Below, one piece after another: positions 26,618 through 35,697 of a stretch of DNA of 64,000 nt. Below the pieces are notes generated by a model. That model made no database searches and was not told where the DNA came from. It saw only the letters and a program-made list of their open reading frames with translations. Source of the DNA: Paenibacillus xylaniclasticus (GTDB lineage: Bacteria > Bacillota > Bacilli > Paenibacillales > Paenibacillaceae); contig NZ_BIML01000003.1 in assembly GCF_004001065.1 (NCBI RefSeq), forward strand, positions 310,001 through 374,000, read 5' to 3'. The position numbers and the translations under genes are program-made. Position 1 is the first letter of the stretch; every line of letters starts with the position of its first letter.

Positions 26618-28450
26618 TCAGGGATGAATAACAGGCAGCTCTATCACAAACGTCGTGCCAACGCCTACTTCGCTGTCCACAGCTATAGTTCCGTTATGCA
26701 GCTCAACGAGATGCTTCACGATCGACAGGCCTAGGCCCGTTCCGCCTGAACTGCGCGACCGCGCCTTATCGACCCGGTAGAACCGTTCAAAAATTCGCGG
26801 CAAATCTTTTTTAGGTATGCCAATCCCCGTATCCTTGATAAGAATACGTATTCGATCGTAATCATCGTGTGTTTTCTCTTCAAAATGTGCAGCTGAGCGG
26901 TATGAATCGGGCCATACCGGTTCAACAATAAGCGTAACCTTCCCGCCATCTGGTGTATAGTTAATGCCATTGGCAAGCAGATTCACAATAATTTGCTGCA
27001 GCCGATCCTCATCCGCTTCTACATAAACATCACCATCAGCCTCCAGCTTAAGCTGGATCGATTTGCGTGCTGCCTCCGCCTCGAGCAGCTGCAGCGTCTT
27101 GGCGGCGAAAGAAACCATCTCAACAGGCGAGAACAAGAGCGGCACACGACGTGATTCTATTTTGGACAGCTCTAGAATGTCGCCAATAAGACGGTTGAGC
27201 CGCTCGCTTTCATCATATATGATTTGCAAGAACGAGCGTGCCGTCTCTTCCTCCTTAACCGCGCCGCTAAGCAGTGTCTCTGCGAACCCTTTAACGGCCG
27301 CTACCGGCGTCTTCAGTTCATGGGACACGTTCGCGACAAATTCGCTTCTCATCCGCTCTAATCGGCGGATCTCAGATACGTCCTGCAGGACAAGCAGTAC
27401 ACCGGTAAATTCATCCTGATCCTGCATAACTGGAACAATATTGAGCTCCAACAGCCGCTCTCCCGGGTAATAAAACGTCATCTCATCGTGAATATACGCT
27501 TGTTTTTCGAATGCTTCACGAACGAGCTGAGTCAGCTCATGCTGCTGCTTCGCATCCGTATAATGACGGCCCACCAGCTCTCTCGATGAGAAGCCAAGTA
27601 TCTCTTCGGCTCTTCGACTAATCAACACAATACGACCTGACCTATCGATCATAACAATTCCGTTGATCATGTTGTCCAGCACGCTCTCGAGCTGACTTTC
27701 GTTCCGGCGGATTTGTTCCATTTGCTCCTGCAAACTTTCCGCCATTGCATTGATCGCCTCTCCCAGCTCGCCGATCTCATCCTGCTTCGCAACACGGACC
27801 CTTGCTTGGTAGTCCATATGCTGAATTCGCTTCGCAGCCTCCGTAATCCGGTTAAGCGGGCGCGTCATTCCTTGGGCAAACCGGAAGCTGACGATTGCGC
27901 CGATCAGGAAAAGAACAATCAGCCAAACAATAAGTGCCGTCCATAAATCACGGATGCCCTGATCGACGTTCGCAAGACTAACGGCAAGCCGAATAATATA
28001 CTGCTCTTGGCCGGCTTGAACCGTTCTGGCTACATACAGCATGTTCGTATTTATTGTATCGCTCAGTCGGATAACATAGCCCGTCCCAGCAGTCAGCGCT
28101 TTTTGTATTTCTTCGCGCTGCAGATGGTTATCCATCGTTCTCGGATCGTGATTAGAATCGCCAAGCACGACGCCATCGCTGCGAATGAAGGTGACTCGTG
28201 CATCCGCATCGCGACTAAGATTTTTCGCCGTTTCCGTATAATAATCAAATTGCTCTGTCATGCCCTCGTTCGCCGACTTCCAGTCCATTACACTGGAAAT
28301 AATTGCAATTTCACGGATCATGCTGTTCTCTAACTCTTGAATATGCTTACTCTTAAACATCTGAGCCATAATTAATCCGGAAGCTAATACAGATAGCCCT
28401 ATGATACCGATCATAATAAGAGTCAATCGGGTGCGAAAATGGTTCATCAC
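26618..28450 (-). CDS. phoR: Membrane sensor histidine kinase (PhoR-like)
   Basis: A 610-residue kinase: TM1 ~9-30, extracytoplasmic sensor ~31-165, TM2 ~168-190, HAMP ~190-245, PAS ~255-360 (LESVLDNMINGIVMIDRSGRIV), HisKA with SHELKTPVAAVKGFAE (His ~377), and HATPase with LANGINYTPDGG, DTGIGIPKKDLPRIFERFYR, GGTGLGLSIVKHLVE. The layout matches Bacillus PhoR/WalK kinases. It is transcribed before the response regulator, the reverse of the usual phoP-phoR order. The phosphate role is inferred from the pair and the pst locus 8 kb away. Confidence 0.88.
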   Translation of the reverse strand: MMNHFRTRLTLIMIGIIGLSVLASGLIMAQMFKSKHIQELENSMIREIAIISSVMDWKSANEGMTEQFDYYTETAKNLSRDADARVTFIRSDGVVLGDSNHDPRTMDNHLQREEIQKALTAGTGYVIRLSDTINTNMLYVARTVQAGQEQYIIRLAVSLANVDQGIRDLWTALIVWLIVLFLIGAIVSFRFAQGMTRPLNRITEAAKRIQHMDYQARVRVAKQDEIGELGEAINAMAESLQEQMEQIRRNESQLESVLDNMINGIVMIDRSGRIVLISRRAEEILGFSSRELVGRHYTDAKQQHELTQLVREAFEKQAYIHDEMTFYYPGERLLELNIVPVMQDQDEFTGVLLVLQDVSEIRRLERMRSEFVANVSHELKTPVAAVKGFAETLLSGAVKEEETARSFLQIIYDESERLNRLIGDILELSKIESRRVPLLFSPVEMVSFAAKTLQLLEAEAARKSIQLKLEADGDVYVEADEDRLQQIIVNLLANGINYTPDGGKVTLIVEPVWPDSYRSAAHFEEKTHDDYDRIRILIKDTGIGIPKKDLPRIFERFYRVDKARSRSSGGTGLGLSIVKHLVELHNGTIAVDSEVGVGTTFVIELPVIHP

Positions 28451-28476
28451 TCTACATCATCATCTCCTATACGATT

Positions 28477-29445
28477 TTATCGTACATGCATAGGAGCGGA
28501 TGCACCAGTGTTCCGTTTGTTAATTCTTTGTAAAATATAATGATGCAGCGTCGCCATCGGCTGTTGAATGAGGATCGATAACACAACCGGTACCGCTGAC
28601 AGTGGATTAAAATATCCCATTGCTAGCACAAGGCCGAGTGAAATGTTGCGCATACCGGAAGCATAAGAAAGCGTGACCTGAAGCTCGCGGCTGCGATAAG
28701 GCATCGATCCAAAAAAGCCAAGCGCATAGCATAGAGCAACGAGCACCACGCTGAGCGGAATGATCTGAACCATATCATGCTTTAATTGATCCACATAAGG
28801 CTCTATAGCGGCTGCATTTAGGGCGACAACGGCAACGAAGCAAAGCTTGGACACCGGAGCCGTATAAGGCTGAACAATCCCTTTAATCCGGCCCTTCGAT
28901 AGCTCGTGCAGCAGTACGCCTAGTACGGTAGGCGCTACAATGATGAGCACAAGATCACGGATCATGCCACTAGTATTCATATCAACGACAGTGCCGAACA
29001 GCAGATGAATGCCAGCGGGTACAACGAGCGGACTTAAAGCGGAATCGACGACAACAAGTGCCAGCATCAAAGCGATAATGCCGCCTGACATTCCGACCCA
29101 CATCACAGACGAGACCCCAAGCGGAATAATGGCGAATAATACAAGCCCAACGACATATGGTGAATCAGCTCCTAACCATGCAGTCCCAATACAATAGGCA
29201 GCCAGCGGCGCGACAACGTGCGTAAGCACGAACGTCCACGCCAATATGCCAGGCCGTCGAATGACTTGCCGAAGCTCTCCGAGCCCGCAGCCGATCGCCA
29301 TTGACAACGTAACAAATGCGAACAAATATGGAACAGCATCAACCATAGGACGCAGCGCCGACGAACAAAGATACCCAAGAACAAGCGATCCGGGGATGAG
29401 CAAAAACATCCATTTCTCAAACCAACGATTAAAAGCCACTTCCAT
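28477..29445 (-). CDS. Bile acid:sodium symporter (BASS) family transporter
   Basis: A 322-residue integral membrane protein with nine to ten hydrophobic helices. Family features include FAFVTLSMAIGCGLGELRQV near the first crossover and SYASGMRNISLGLVLAMGYF in the second. BASS members import organic anions with sodium (pantoate, keto acids, steroids); the substrate here is unknown. It ends 26 bases upstream of the sensor kinase and could share its transcript. Confidence 0.85.
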   Translation of the reverse strand: MEVAFNRWFEKWMFLLIPGSLVLGYLCSSALRPMVDAVPYLFAFVTLSMAIGCGLGELRQVIRRPGILAWTFVLTHVVAPLAAYCIGTAWLGADSPYVVGLVLFAIIPLGVSSVMWVGMSGGIIALMLALVVVDSALSPLVVPAGIHLLFGTVVDMNTSGMIRDLVLIIVAPTVLGVLLHELSKGRIKGIVQPYTAPVSKLCFVAVVALNAAAIEPYVDQLKHDMVQIIPLSVVLVALCYALGFFGSMPYRSRELQVTLSYASGMRNISLGLVLAMGYFNPLSAVPVVLSILIQQPMATLHHYILQRINKRNTGASAPMHVR

Positions 29446-29616
29446 TATCCCCTCTCGGTGCTAATACGGTTCAGTATACTACGATTTCAGGTCCTCGAGA
29501 AATAAGTAATCCTCCTGCACCCAACTCTGCTTATATTTTCTTTTGCTCACTATCCCCTTTACTCAGGACAAGCTTACGCTTACTTGTGTATAATCTCCAT
29601 TTTTTTGAATTAGATA

Positions 29617-29660
29617 TTGAAATAAAAACATATGTTCGATATAATAGACACAGAACATAT
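29617..29660 (+). promoter_or_regulatory. Promoter with LexA (SOS)-like dyads
   Basis: TTGAAA (29617-29622), exactly 17 bases, TATAAT (29640-29645). The spacer holds AAAACATATGTTCG (29625-29638), 12 of 14 matches to the Bacillus LexA box CGAACATATGTTCG. A second, imperfect dyad AGAACATATATTCT starts about 15 bases further on. LexA bound there would block RNA polymerase. It drives the transposase-like gene at 29693. Confidence 0.6.
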
Positions 29661-29692
29661 ATTCTCATCGCGATGAAAGGAACGACTCCGGC

Positions 29693-30583
29693 ATGCTGTT
29701 TCCCGATCTTGAGTCTTTTTCGAATCATTTCTACAGCGAAGAGATATGCTGCGCACTGTTGTTTCAAATCAAATGGCCGAACGGCTTTCGCTGCTCTCAA
29801 TGTCTTCACAGCAGAGCATACACGATTACGATACGACGACTTCCGCTGTTCGAATGCGCTCGTTGCAATCGCCAGCATTCTCTCACAACAGGAACGGTCA
29901 TGGAGAACAGCCGTACACCGCTGCGCAAATGGTTTATGGCCTTCTTCCTATTCTCTACTGCCGAACAGAGCATCAGCGCCATGAGCCTAAGCCGTATTCT
30001 TGAAGTCACTTATAAGACAGCTTGGCTGATGCTGCATAAGCTTCGTGATGCACTTGACCAAGCCGATCACAAGCCTCTGCTCGAAGGGGTTGTCCGTATA
30101 CAAGGCGGCGCATACGGTTCTCCTTTTAACCCTTATACAGAGAAGGACCCACAGCGGCATCCACTGCTCGCAGGCGGTTCGATACAAGAATCGGATGAAG
30201 TAACTAACCTAATCCTTACCATTGTTGAGCCGCAGCAAGTTCAGCCCAGTGGTCACATTTCTTATTATGCCGAGCAGGCATTCATTCAGCAGAACGTCTC
30301 TAGCGCCGCAACCGATGTACAATCCGTACGATACCGACAGCATAGATCCCGTTTTCGTCCTCTTGTGCGCTGCATCTCGGACTTTAGCAAGTGGGTGAAC
30401 GCAACGTTTCATGGACTAGGACGCAAATATTTACAAGCCTATGCTAATGAATACACCTTCCGATATAATTCACTCCGGCATCATCAATCAATACTCCCAC
30501 GTGTCTTGCAATTATGCTGCAGTACACCGCAAGCCCCAACCCGTCGTTCATTATCATCAAAATATCACCTGTTCGTGCTTTGA
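29693..30583 (+). CDS. ISXO2/IS1595-like transposase homologue lacking the DDE residues
   Basis: A 296-residue protein. The N-terminus keeps the IS1595 zinc ribbon (CSQC ~38-41, CARC ~59-62), TTGTVMENSRTPLRKWFMA, and a helix-turn-helix-like LSRILEVTYKTAWLMLHKLRDAL. Where active members read VEvDEtyiGG this has VVRIQGGAYGSPF, and no later Asp or His/Asn acid of the triad is evident. The family's closing motif survives as LQAYANEYTFRYNSLR. No terminal repeats are seen. The frame is intact, with a strong promoter and LexA-like box, so it may be a domesticated DNA-binding protein rather than a decaying insertion element. Confidence 0.7.
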   Translation: MLFPDLESFSNHFYSEEICCALLFQIKWPNGFRCSQCLHSRAYTITIRRLPLFECARCNRQHSLTTGTVMENSRTPLRKWFMAFFLFSTAEQSISAMSLSRILEVTYKTAWLMLHKLRDALDQADHKPLLEGVVRIQGGAYGSPFNPYTEKDPQRHPLLAGGSIQESDEVTNLILTIVEPQQVQPSGHISYYAEQAFIQQNVSSAATDVQSVRYRQHRSRFRPLVRCISDFSKWVNATFHGLGRKYLQAYANEYTFRYNSLRHHQSILPRVLQLCCSTPQAPTRRSLSSKYHLFVL

Positions 30584-31128
30584 ATTAAACTTGATGTCAA
30601 GGTGTATTTTACAATCTTTTACACATAAAATTCTCGGGTTATCATTTGCAATCACAGTCGTTTGGGTTTTTGAATATCCCATCGGTGTACTTTGGGCTGT
30701 ATGCTTCTAGCGAATATCCGAACGTACATTTCTAGCCCATCAATTCATGCCGTGCACTTTAGTCATGCACTTATGACTGTATGCTTTAAGCCGGAGCACT
30801 TTGCTCATGCACTTCTGGCCAGTCTCTTCAACCATCTTAATACGCTCCAATGCGGTTTTCCTTATTCCCAAGCCTCTGTCCTACTTTGGGATTGTGGGCA
30901 GCCCTATACGATTCCCTCGGTCATAGCCTTTCTTATAGACTTGTACTCGTAGGAGAATAATTATCTATTCCACGCTTGTGAAGATTCCTGCCTGCGTATT
31001 AACGTGATGATTTTTCTTAACCTTCATTCCCTCACCATGATCGTCTCCGGTCGTCTCCTGAGCGAAGGGGATAGTGGAGCAAAGGAAAAATGAATGAAAC
31101 GCAACATCAATTAACTGGGCCCGCGCAA
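30584..31128. other. Intergenic region without a recognised gene
   Basis: About 545 bases between the transposase-like gene and the fumarase terminator. Apart from the degenerate short repeats at 30725-30820 I see no supported gene, RNA or element end here. Short ORFs at 30441-30952 lack ribosome sites and protein-like composition. Confidence 0.5.
30725..30820. repeat. Degenerate tandem short repeats
   Basis: Units resembling TGCACTTnTGnC recur at about 30753, 30766, 30780, 30795 and 30808. The clearest pair is 30754-30775 and 30796-30817, identical at 19 of 22 bases and 42 bases apart. Function unknown. Confidence 0.5.
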
Positions 31129-31129
31129 A

Positions 31130-31178
31130 TTATAAAAGCAGAGAAGGAACGGCCTAACTGCCATTCCCCCCCTGCTTC
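31130..31178 (-). terminator. Terminator of the fumarase gene
   Basis: Minus strand imperfect stem AGCAGGGGGGGAATGGC...GCCGTTCCTTCTCTGCT followed by TTTTATAATTT, 33 bases after the stop. Confidence 0.65.
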
Positions 31179-31210
31179 TTCATAAGAGATGTATAAGTTC
31201 AATAAGGCGA

Positions 31211-32791
31211 TTATTTAAATACCGGTTCTTTGAATTGCTCCAGCTTCGCGCGGGAGTCCATCTCAACATCCGCATGTAGACTGTTGCCGTGCGAATCCAT
31301 CGTAACGATCGCGGCAAAGCCTTCCGTCTGCAAATGCCACATCGCTTCCGGAATACCGAATTCCTCCAAGAAGTGAACACTGTTAACTTTCTTAAAGCAT
31401 TTGGCATAATACTGCGCAGCGCCACCGATAGCATTCAAGTAGACTCCGCCGTGCTCTTGCAGAGCCTTCAATGTCTTCGCACCCATGCCGCCTTTGCCGA
31501 TCACGGCACGAATGCCGAACTTCTTCATGACGTCGCCTTGATAAGGCTCCTCGCGAATACTGGTCGTCGGTCCAGCCGCTTTGACATGCCACTCGCCGTC
31601 GCTATCCTTCATCATGACCGGACCGCAGTGATAAATAACGGCGCCGTTCAGATCGATTGGCGAATCGTGGTTTATTAGATAGCTGTGAAGCGCATCGCGG
31701 CCCGTATGCATCTCGCCATCGAGAATAACGATATCGCCCACACGAAGCTCGCGTACTTGCTCTTCCGTAAGCGGCATCGTCAAACGAATTTCGCGCGACT
31801 TATTATTGTCAGTTGCTGCAGCTTTCTGCTCACGCGCCGCATTCATCGGAAGCTCTGAGCCTTGTGGATAAATCCATTGCTTCAGCTCGCCCGTCTGTCC
31901 ATCAAGCAGTACGCCTTGACGGCGATAAGCCCAGCAGTTATATGCGACGGAGACAAAGAAGCTGGCCGGCAGACGATTCATCACACCGATTTTGCAGCCG
32001 AGCAGCGTAACCGCTCCGCCGAAGCCCATCGTACCGATGCCGAGCTTATTGGCATTCTCCATTACATATTCTTCGAGCTTGCGAAGATCCTCATTCGGAT
32101 TCGTGTCGTCAACATGACGGAACAGCTGCTGCTTCGCCAGCTCATAGCCGGTCGTACGGTCGCCACCGATCCCTACGCCAATAAAGCCTGCGCTGCAGCC
32201 TTGACCTTGCGCTTGGTATACGGCGTGCATAATACATTTGCGGATGCCGTCGAGATCGCGGCCCGCTTTGCCCAGACCTTCAATTTCAGCCGGTAGGCTG
32301 TATTGAATATTTTTATTCTCGCAGCCGCCGCCCTTCAGAATTAGACGAACATCAATATCGTCCTTCTCCCACTGCTCGAAGTGGATAACTGGCGTTCCCG
32401 GTCCAAGATTGTCACCCGTGTTCGCACCCGTCAACGAGTCGACGGAATTCGTCCGAAGCTTGCCATCCTTCGTTGCACGTGCAATCGCAGTACGGATCGC
32501 CTGCTTCATCACAAGCTGGTTCGCTCCAACCGGCGTATGAACGACAAAGGTCGGCATACCTGTGTCTTGGCAGATCGGCGATACGTTACATTCTGCCATC
32601 TCAATATTATCGGCAATCGTCGACAGGGACAGACCAGCGCGTGTTGCGCGGTCCTCCGCCTCTCTCGCTGCTTGAATGGCGACGCGAACGTCTCCCGGAA
32701 GATTGGTAGATGTTTCAACAATAAGCTTATAAATACTGTCCTCAAAGTGCTGCATATCGTACGATGGCTCCTCTCTGGTCGCTTGACTCAC
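31211..32791 (-). CDS. fumA: Fumarate hydratase, class I (iron-sulfur)
   Basis: A 526-residue enzyme converting fumarate and malate in the TCA cycle. It is a one-chain class I fumarase: an alpha part (~1-300) with cluster cysteines in CNVSPICQDTGMP (~69-76), GGGCENKN and VTLLGCKIGV, and a beta part (~340-520) with RVGDIVILDGEMHTGRDALH and GPTTSIREEPYQ. Unlike class II FumC it uses an oxygen-sensitive [4Fe-4S] cluster. Some archaea and anaerobes split it into two genes; here it is fused. Monocistronic, divergent from the HD-domain gene. Confidence 0.94.
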   Translation of the reverse strand: MSQATREEPSYDMQHFEDSIYKLIVETSTNLPGDVRVAIQAAREAEDRATRAGLSLSTIADNIEMAECNVSPICQDTGMPTFVVHTPVGANQLVMKQAIRTAIARATKDGKLRTNSVDSLTGANTGDNLGPGTPVIHFEQWEKDDIDVRLILKGGGCENKNIQYSLPAEIEGLGKAGRDLDGIRKCIMHAVYQAQGQGCSAGFIGVGIGGDRTTGYELAKQQLFRHVDDTNPNEDLRKLEEYVMENANKLGIGTMGFGGAVTLLGCKIGVMNRLPASFFVSVAYNCWAYRRQGVLLDGQTGELKQWIYPQGSELPMNAAREQKAAATDNNKSREIRLTMPLTEEQVRELRVGDIVILDGEMHTGRDALHSYLINHDSPIDLNGAVIYHCGPVMMKDSDGEWHVKAAGPTTSIREEPYQGDVMKKFGIRAVIGKGGMGAKTLKALQEHGGVYLNAIGGAAQYYAKCFKKVNSVHFLEEFGIPEAMWHLQTEGFAAIVTMDSHGNSLHADVEMDSRAKLEQFKEPVFK

Positions 32792-32874
32792 TAACCTTTA
32801 TAATAACATAGATAGACGCTTACGGGTACGTGAGGATCAGCGGGATATTCGTACAAAAAAGGAGAGAAAACACG

Positions 32875-33486
32875 ATGGACAGCGATTTTTTTGCCTATAT
32901 GTATCGATTGAAATATATTGAGCGGTGGAGTTTAATGCGCAATACGACACGCGAAAGCGTCGCAGAGCATTCTTTTCATGTCGCGCTGCTGGCACATATG
33001 CTGTGTGAGATAGGTAACCGACTGTTTGGTCAATCACTTAACGCAGACCGGGCAGCAGCCATAGCGCTGTTCCATGATGCAACAGAAGTGTTCACGGGGG
33101 ACATCCCGACGCCTGTCAAACATCATAATCCGAAGATGCTTGCCAGCTTCCGCGAAATCGAAGCGATGGCTGCAGAACGTCTGCACAGCATGGTGCCAGA
33201 GCCGCTGCGTGCAGCATATGCCCCGCTGCTGGGCATTAAGGCCGAAGCTGCAGACGGACATGATCCTGACTATGACCTTCACCGCATGATTAAAGCTGCC
33301 GATATGCTGGATGCTTATCTGAAATGTGTATCTGAGGTAGCATCCGGCAATCGTGAATTTGCGGTTGCCAAGACCGAAATCGAGCATAAATTGGCCACTC
33401 TTGATATGGCAGAGGTCAACTGGTTTCTTGACCATCTTGCACCAGGTCTTGGCCGTACGCTAGACGAGCTCAGTCGAAGTAATTAA
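32875..33486 (+). CDS. HD-domain 5'-deoxynucleotidase (YfbR-like)
   Basis: A 203-residue metal-dependent phosphohydrolase. Metal ligands are visible as ESVAEHSFHVA (His ~30), FHDATEVFTGD (HD ~65), and Asp in IKAADMLDAYLK (~135). YfbR hydrolyses deoxynucleoside 5'-monophosphates. The start at 32875 (MDSDFFAYMYRLKYIERW) follows AAGGAG; the extension to 32830 has no ribosome site. Monocistronic. Confidence 0.9.
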   Translation: MDSDFFAYMYRLKYIERWSLMRNTTRESVAEHSFHVALLAHMLCEIGNRLFGQSLNADRAAAIALFHDATEVFTGDIPTPVKHHNPKMLASFREIEAMAAERLHSMVPEPLRAAYAPLLGIKAEAADGHDPDYDLHRMIKAADMLDAYLKCVSEVASGNREFAVAKTEIEHKLATLDMAEVNWFLDHLAPGLGRTLDELSRSN

Positions 33487-33580
33487 CCCTCCATCCATCA
33501 ATTGGATATTGTTCAACCCAGTCCCTTTCGTGTATCGTTTTGATAGGTCTCATGTGATCTAATAAGGGGGGAAGACATAC

Positions 33581-34234
33581 ATGCGACTTAATATATGGGT
33601 CATCAGCATCATTATAGGAGCGCTGCTTGGTATTATAATTAGCTTTAGCAACGTGGAATTGAACACAGCGACGCTGATTCTTATTGTTGTCTCTGTTTTC
33701 GTCATTCTTGCCGTACCAATCATCCGAATCATCTATATACTACGCTATTCACACAATATGCAAGCCGTTGAGAAGCTGCTGCGAAAGCTGGCCCGTACTG
33801 TGCCATATTACGCCGCGATGGCCGATTTACTAGACGGCAGCGTCGACTCGGCCGCAGCTAGAATGGGCAATATTAACAATGATAAGCTTCGTGCCGTTAT
33901 AGGCGCTAATGTAGCGTTTGCAGCTGATCGCTGGCAAGAAGCCGAACAGCATATCAACCAGCTAAGCCATAGTGACGCCAAACATGTCGGCCGCGCTTTG
34001 ATCCGGCTCATGCAAGATGATTTGAACGGCTTTGAAAGTGCGAAACGATTGGTTGAGCATCCCGGTTTCGTTCACGCGCTAGAGGCGAACGCTGCCTTTC
34101 ACAGAGGCGACATTACGAAGGCGGAAGAGCAAGGAGAGTTAGCCATTCAAGCAACAGCCGGACTGCAGCGGTATGCATATATTCGTTACCGTGAGCTTCG
34201 CAGCAAGCAGCCTGATCGCAAAACATTTTTTTAA
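33581..34234 (+). CDS. Membrane protein with helical-repeat cytoplasmic domain, unknown function
   Basis: A 217-residue protein with two N-terminal membrane segments (~5-22 and ~30-52), then a helical, Ala-rich soluble region with TPR-like spacing (NVAFAADRWQEAEQHINQL; ANAAFHRGDITKAEEQGELAIQ). A GGGGGG-rich ribosome site lies upstream. I do not recognise a named family; a scaffold role is possible. It ends at a bidirectional terminator shared with the ger operon. Confidence 0.7.
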   Translation: MRLNIWVISIIIGALLGIIISFSNVELNTATLILIVVSVFVILAVPIIRIIYILRYSHNMQAVEKLLRKLARTVPYYAAMADLLDGSVDSAAARMGNINNDKLRAVIGANVAFAADRWQEAEQHINQLSHSDAKHVGRALIRLMQDDLNGFESAKRLVEHPGFVHALEANAAFHRGDITKAEEQGELAIQATAGLQRYAYIRYRELRSKQPDRKTFF

Positions 34235-34240
34235 CGTTTT

Positions 34241-34287
34241 AAGCGGCAGTCCGAACCGATTTACGGTTCTTAGTCTGCCGCTTTTCT
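34241..34287. terminator. Bidirectional terminator between the membrane protein gene and the ger operon
   Basis: AAGCGGCAG / CTGCCGCTT outer arms with inner GAACC/GGTTC, T-rich on both sides (TTTTCT on plus, AAAACG mirrored on minus). Confidence 0.85.
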
Positions 34288-34288
34288 A

Positions 34289-34510
34289 CTACTTCTTAAC
34301 GAATGGCTCCAGAGGCTGAAAAACGATTTGAAATAGTGTCGTCAGACCAGGTGTTTCCGGCAAATTCAACATCGACAACAGCCATCCGAGCAAGAACAGC
34401 AAGATGAACATCGTCTTATCCTTCCCGGCTTTCTTCTTCACTTTCGGCCAGTCGAAACACCAGGTCACAATGACAGCTAACGTTATTGTAATAAATAAGC
34501 TTATATTCAT
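34289..34510 (-). CDS. Small membrane protein of the ger operon (GerD/GerQ-like position, function unknown)
   Basis: A 73-residue protein with two hydrophobic segments (~3-18 and ~34-48) separated by a Lys-rich loop (KVKKKAGKDK). Its ATG overlaps the gerC stop by 4 bases, so it is translated as the last gene of the germinant receptor operon, before the terminator. Small membrane subunits (D subunits) are known in some ger operons and modulate receptor function; I cannot confirm homology by eye. Confidence 0.7.
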   Translation of the reverse strand: MNISLFITITLAVIVTWCFDWPKVKKKAGKDKTMFILLFLLGWLLSMLNLPETPGLTTLFQIVFQPLEPFVKK

Positions 34511-35697
34511 CTGCGCTTTATCTCTTCCTCCGGCAACCCGCCGGGATTGCTTACATTACCGGTGCGCTTAATTTGAGCATCCACCTCCACAACGACCTTT
34601 ACATGCTGAAACTGCTCATCCCACCGGTTCTTAACCCATTCCCAATGCTTCGGATATTTACGGTAAAACGCTGTGCCGAATCCTAGCACATCTGTTTTAA
34701 GCCGTTGCTGAACATCGCTCGCCGCGAGTTCAATATAGCGTTTAATTTCCTGCTCGAAAGCCTGATCCATCTGCCTAAGCAGCTGCTCGTTCATCGGGCT
34801 CCAATTGGTATCGTTCTCGACCATATTTCCTTTCGCCTTTACTCGAATTGTCATCTGCCACTGGTCACCGCGGATGGTAGGTATAAGCCTCGTGCTTGCC
34901 TTGATTGGACTAATTGACACACGCTTCTTCGATTCACCGATCGGGAATGTAACGGTAAAGTCCTTCACCTCGTTCAATATCCACAGCATTCCTTGGGATA
35001 CCTTATCTGATAGCTTCCCAATCATTCGATCTTTGCGAATAATTGCACTCCCCTGAATATAAGCTATAGTCTGAGTCGACTCAGCCGCTTTAGGTGGGGG
35101 TAAAAGGCGAATAAACGGCAAGGCAGCTGCCCTTGATTCCCCCTTCAGCATCATATTGAGCTCCTGAAGTGTTACATGGTAGCCGATACGCATGTCAGAC
35201 AGCTCGCGAAGTACATCCGCAGACGTCCTCTCAAGCGGAGGAAACACTTCCAATATATCCGCAGCCTTTCCTTTGCTGACGAACAGATACGATCTTTCGC
35301 GCGGCTGGGGGTGACGGATCAGAAAGTCGACCTCCTCACGAATACCTGACCTTGCAAGCTCTTCTCCCAATATGAATACTTTGCACTGTCCCCAGAACAG
35401 CTTCCGAGGCAATTTACGCTGCAGCTTTGATAACGCATCTGCAACATTAGAGCCTTTGCTCATTCGAACGGATGACTGCTTAGAGCCTGAGCTTGAAGAG
35501 CCTCCGCTCGAACTAGCCGTAGATTGACTTCGCGGCAGAAGATACTGGACCGTTGTCACAACTTGTCCCTCCTCGATATCAAGCGCAAGTGCGGTAACGA
35601 GCAGCAGATCGTTCAGCTCAATCCGATCCCAGCAGCCTGATAAAAGTCCAAATAAAGGGAGGAGCAGGACCACCATACGTCGTAGTCGAGCCTTCAT
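34507..35697 (-). CDS. gerC: Ger(x)C-family germinant receptor lipoprotein (C subunit)
   Basis: A 396-residue lipoprotein of the spore inner membrane. The signal peptide ends in the lipobox LLSGC (Cys22), followed by WDRIELNDLLLVTALALDIEEG, the standard GerAC opening. A Ser-rich loop (~60-75) precedes LSRKLFWGQCKVFILGEELA-type core sequence. With A and B subunits it forms a receptor sensing nutrients. Its ATG overlaps the gerB stop by 4 bases and it overlaps the small gene downstream. Intact. Confidence 0.93.
   Translation of the reverse strand: MKARLRRMVVLLLPLFGLLSGCWDRIELNDLLLVTALALDIEEGQVVTTVQYLLPRSQSTASSSGGSSSSGSKQSSVRMSKGSNVADALSKLQRKLPRKLFWGQCKVFILGEELARSGIREEVDFLIRHPQPRERSYLFVSKGKAADILEVFPPLERTSADVLRELSDMRIGYHVTLQELNMMLKGESRAAALPFIRLLPPPKAAESTQTIAYIQGSAIIRKDRMIGKLSDKVSQGMLWILNEVKDFTVTFPIGESKKRVSISPIKASTRLIPTIRGDQWQMTIRVKAKGNMVENDTNWSPMNEQLLRQMDQAFEQEIKRYIELAASDVQQRLKTDVLGFGTAFYRKYPKHWEWVKNRWDEQFQHVKVVVEVDAQIKRTGNVSNPGGLPEEEIKRR

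Noticed and set aside
29586-29984. 132-residue plus-strand ORF overlapping the ISXO2-like gene in another frame
   Set aside because: Starts before the promoter -10, lacks known motifs; the 29693 frame carries the zinc ribbon and family sequence.
29560-30960. Intact insertion sequence
   Set aside because: No terminal inverted repeats or target duplications found, catalytic motif absent, single gene with its own regulated promoter.
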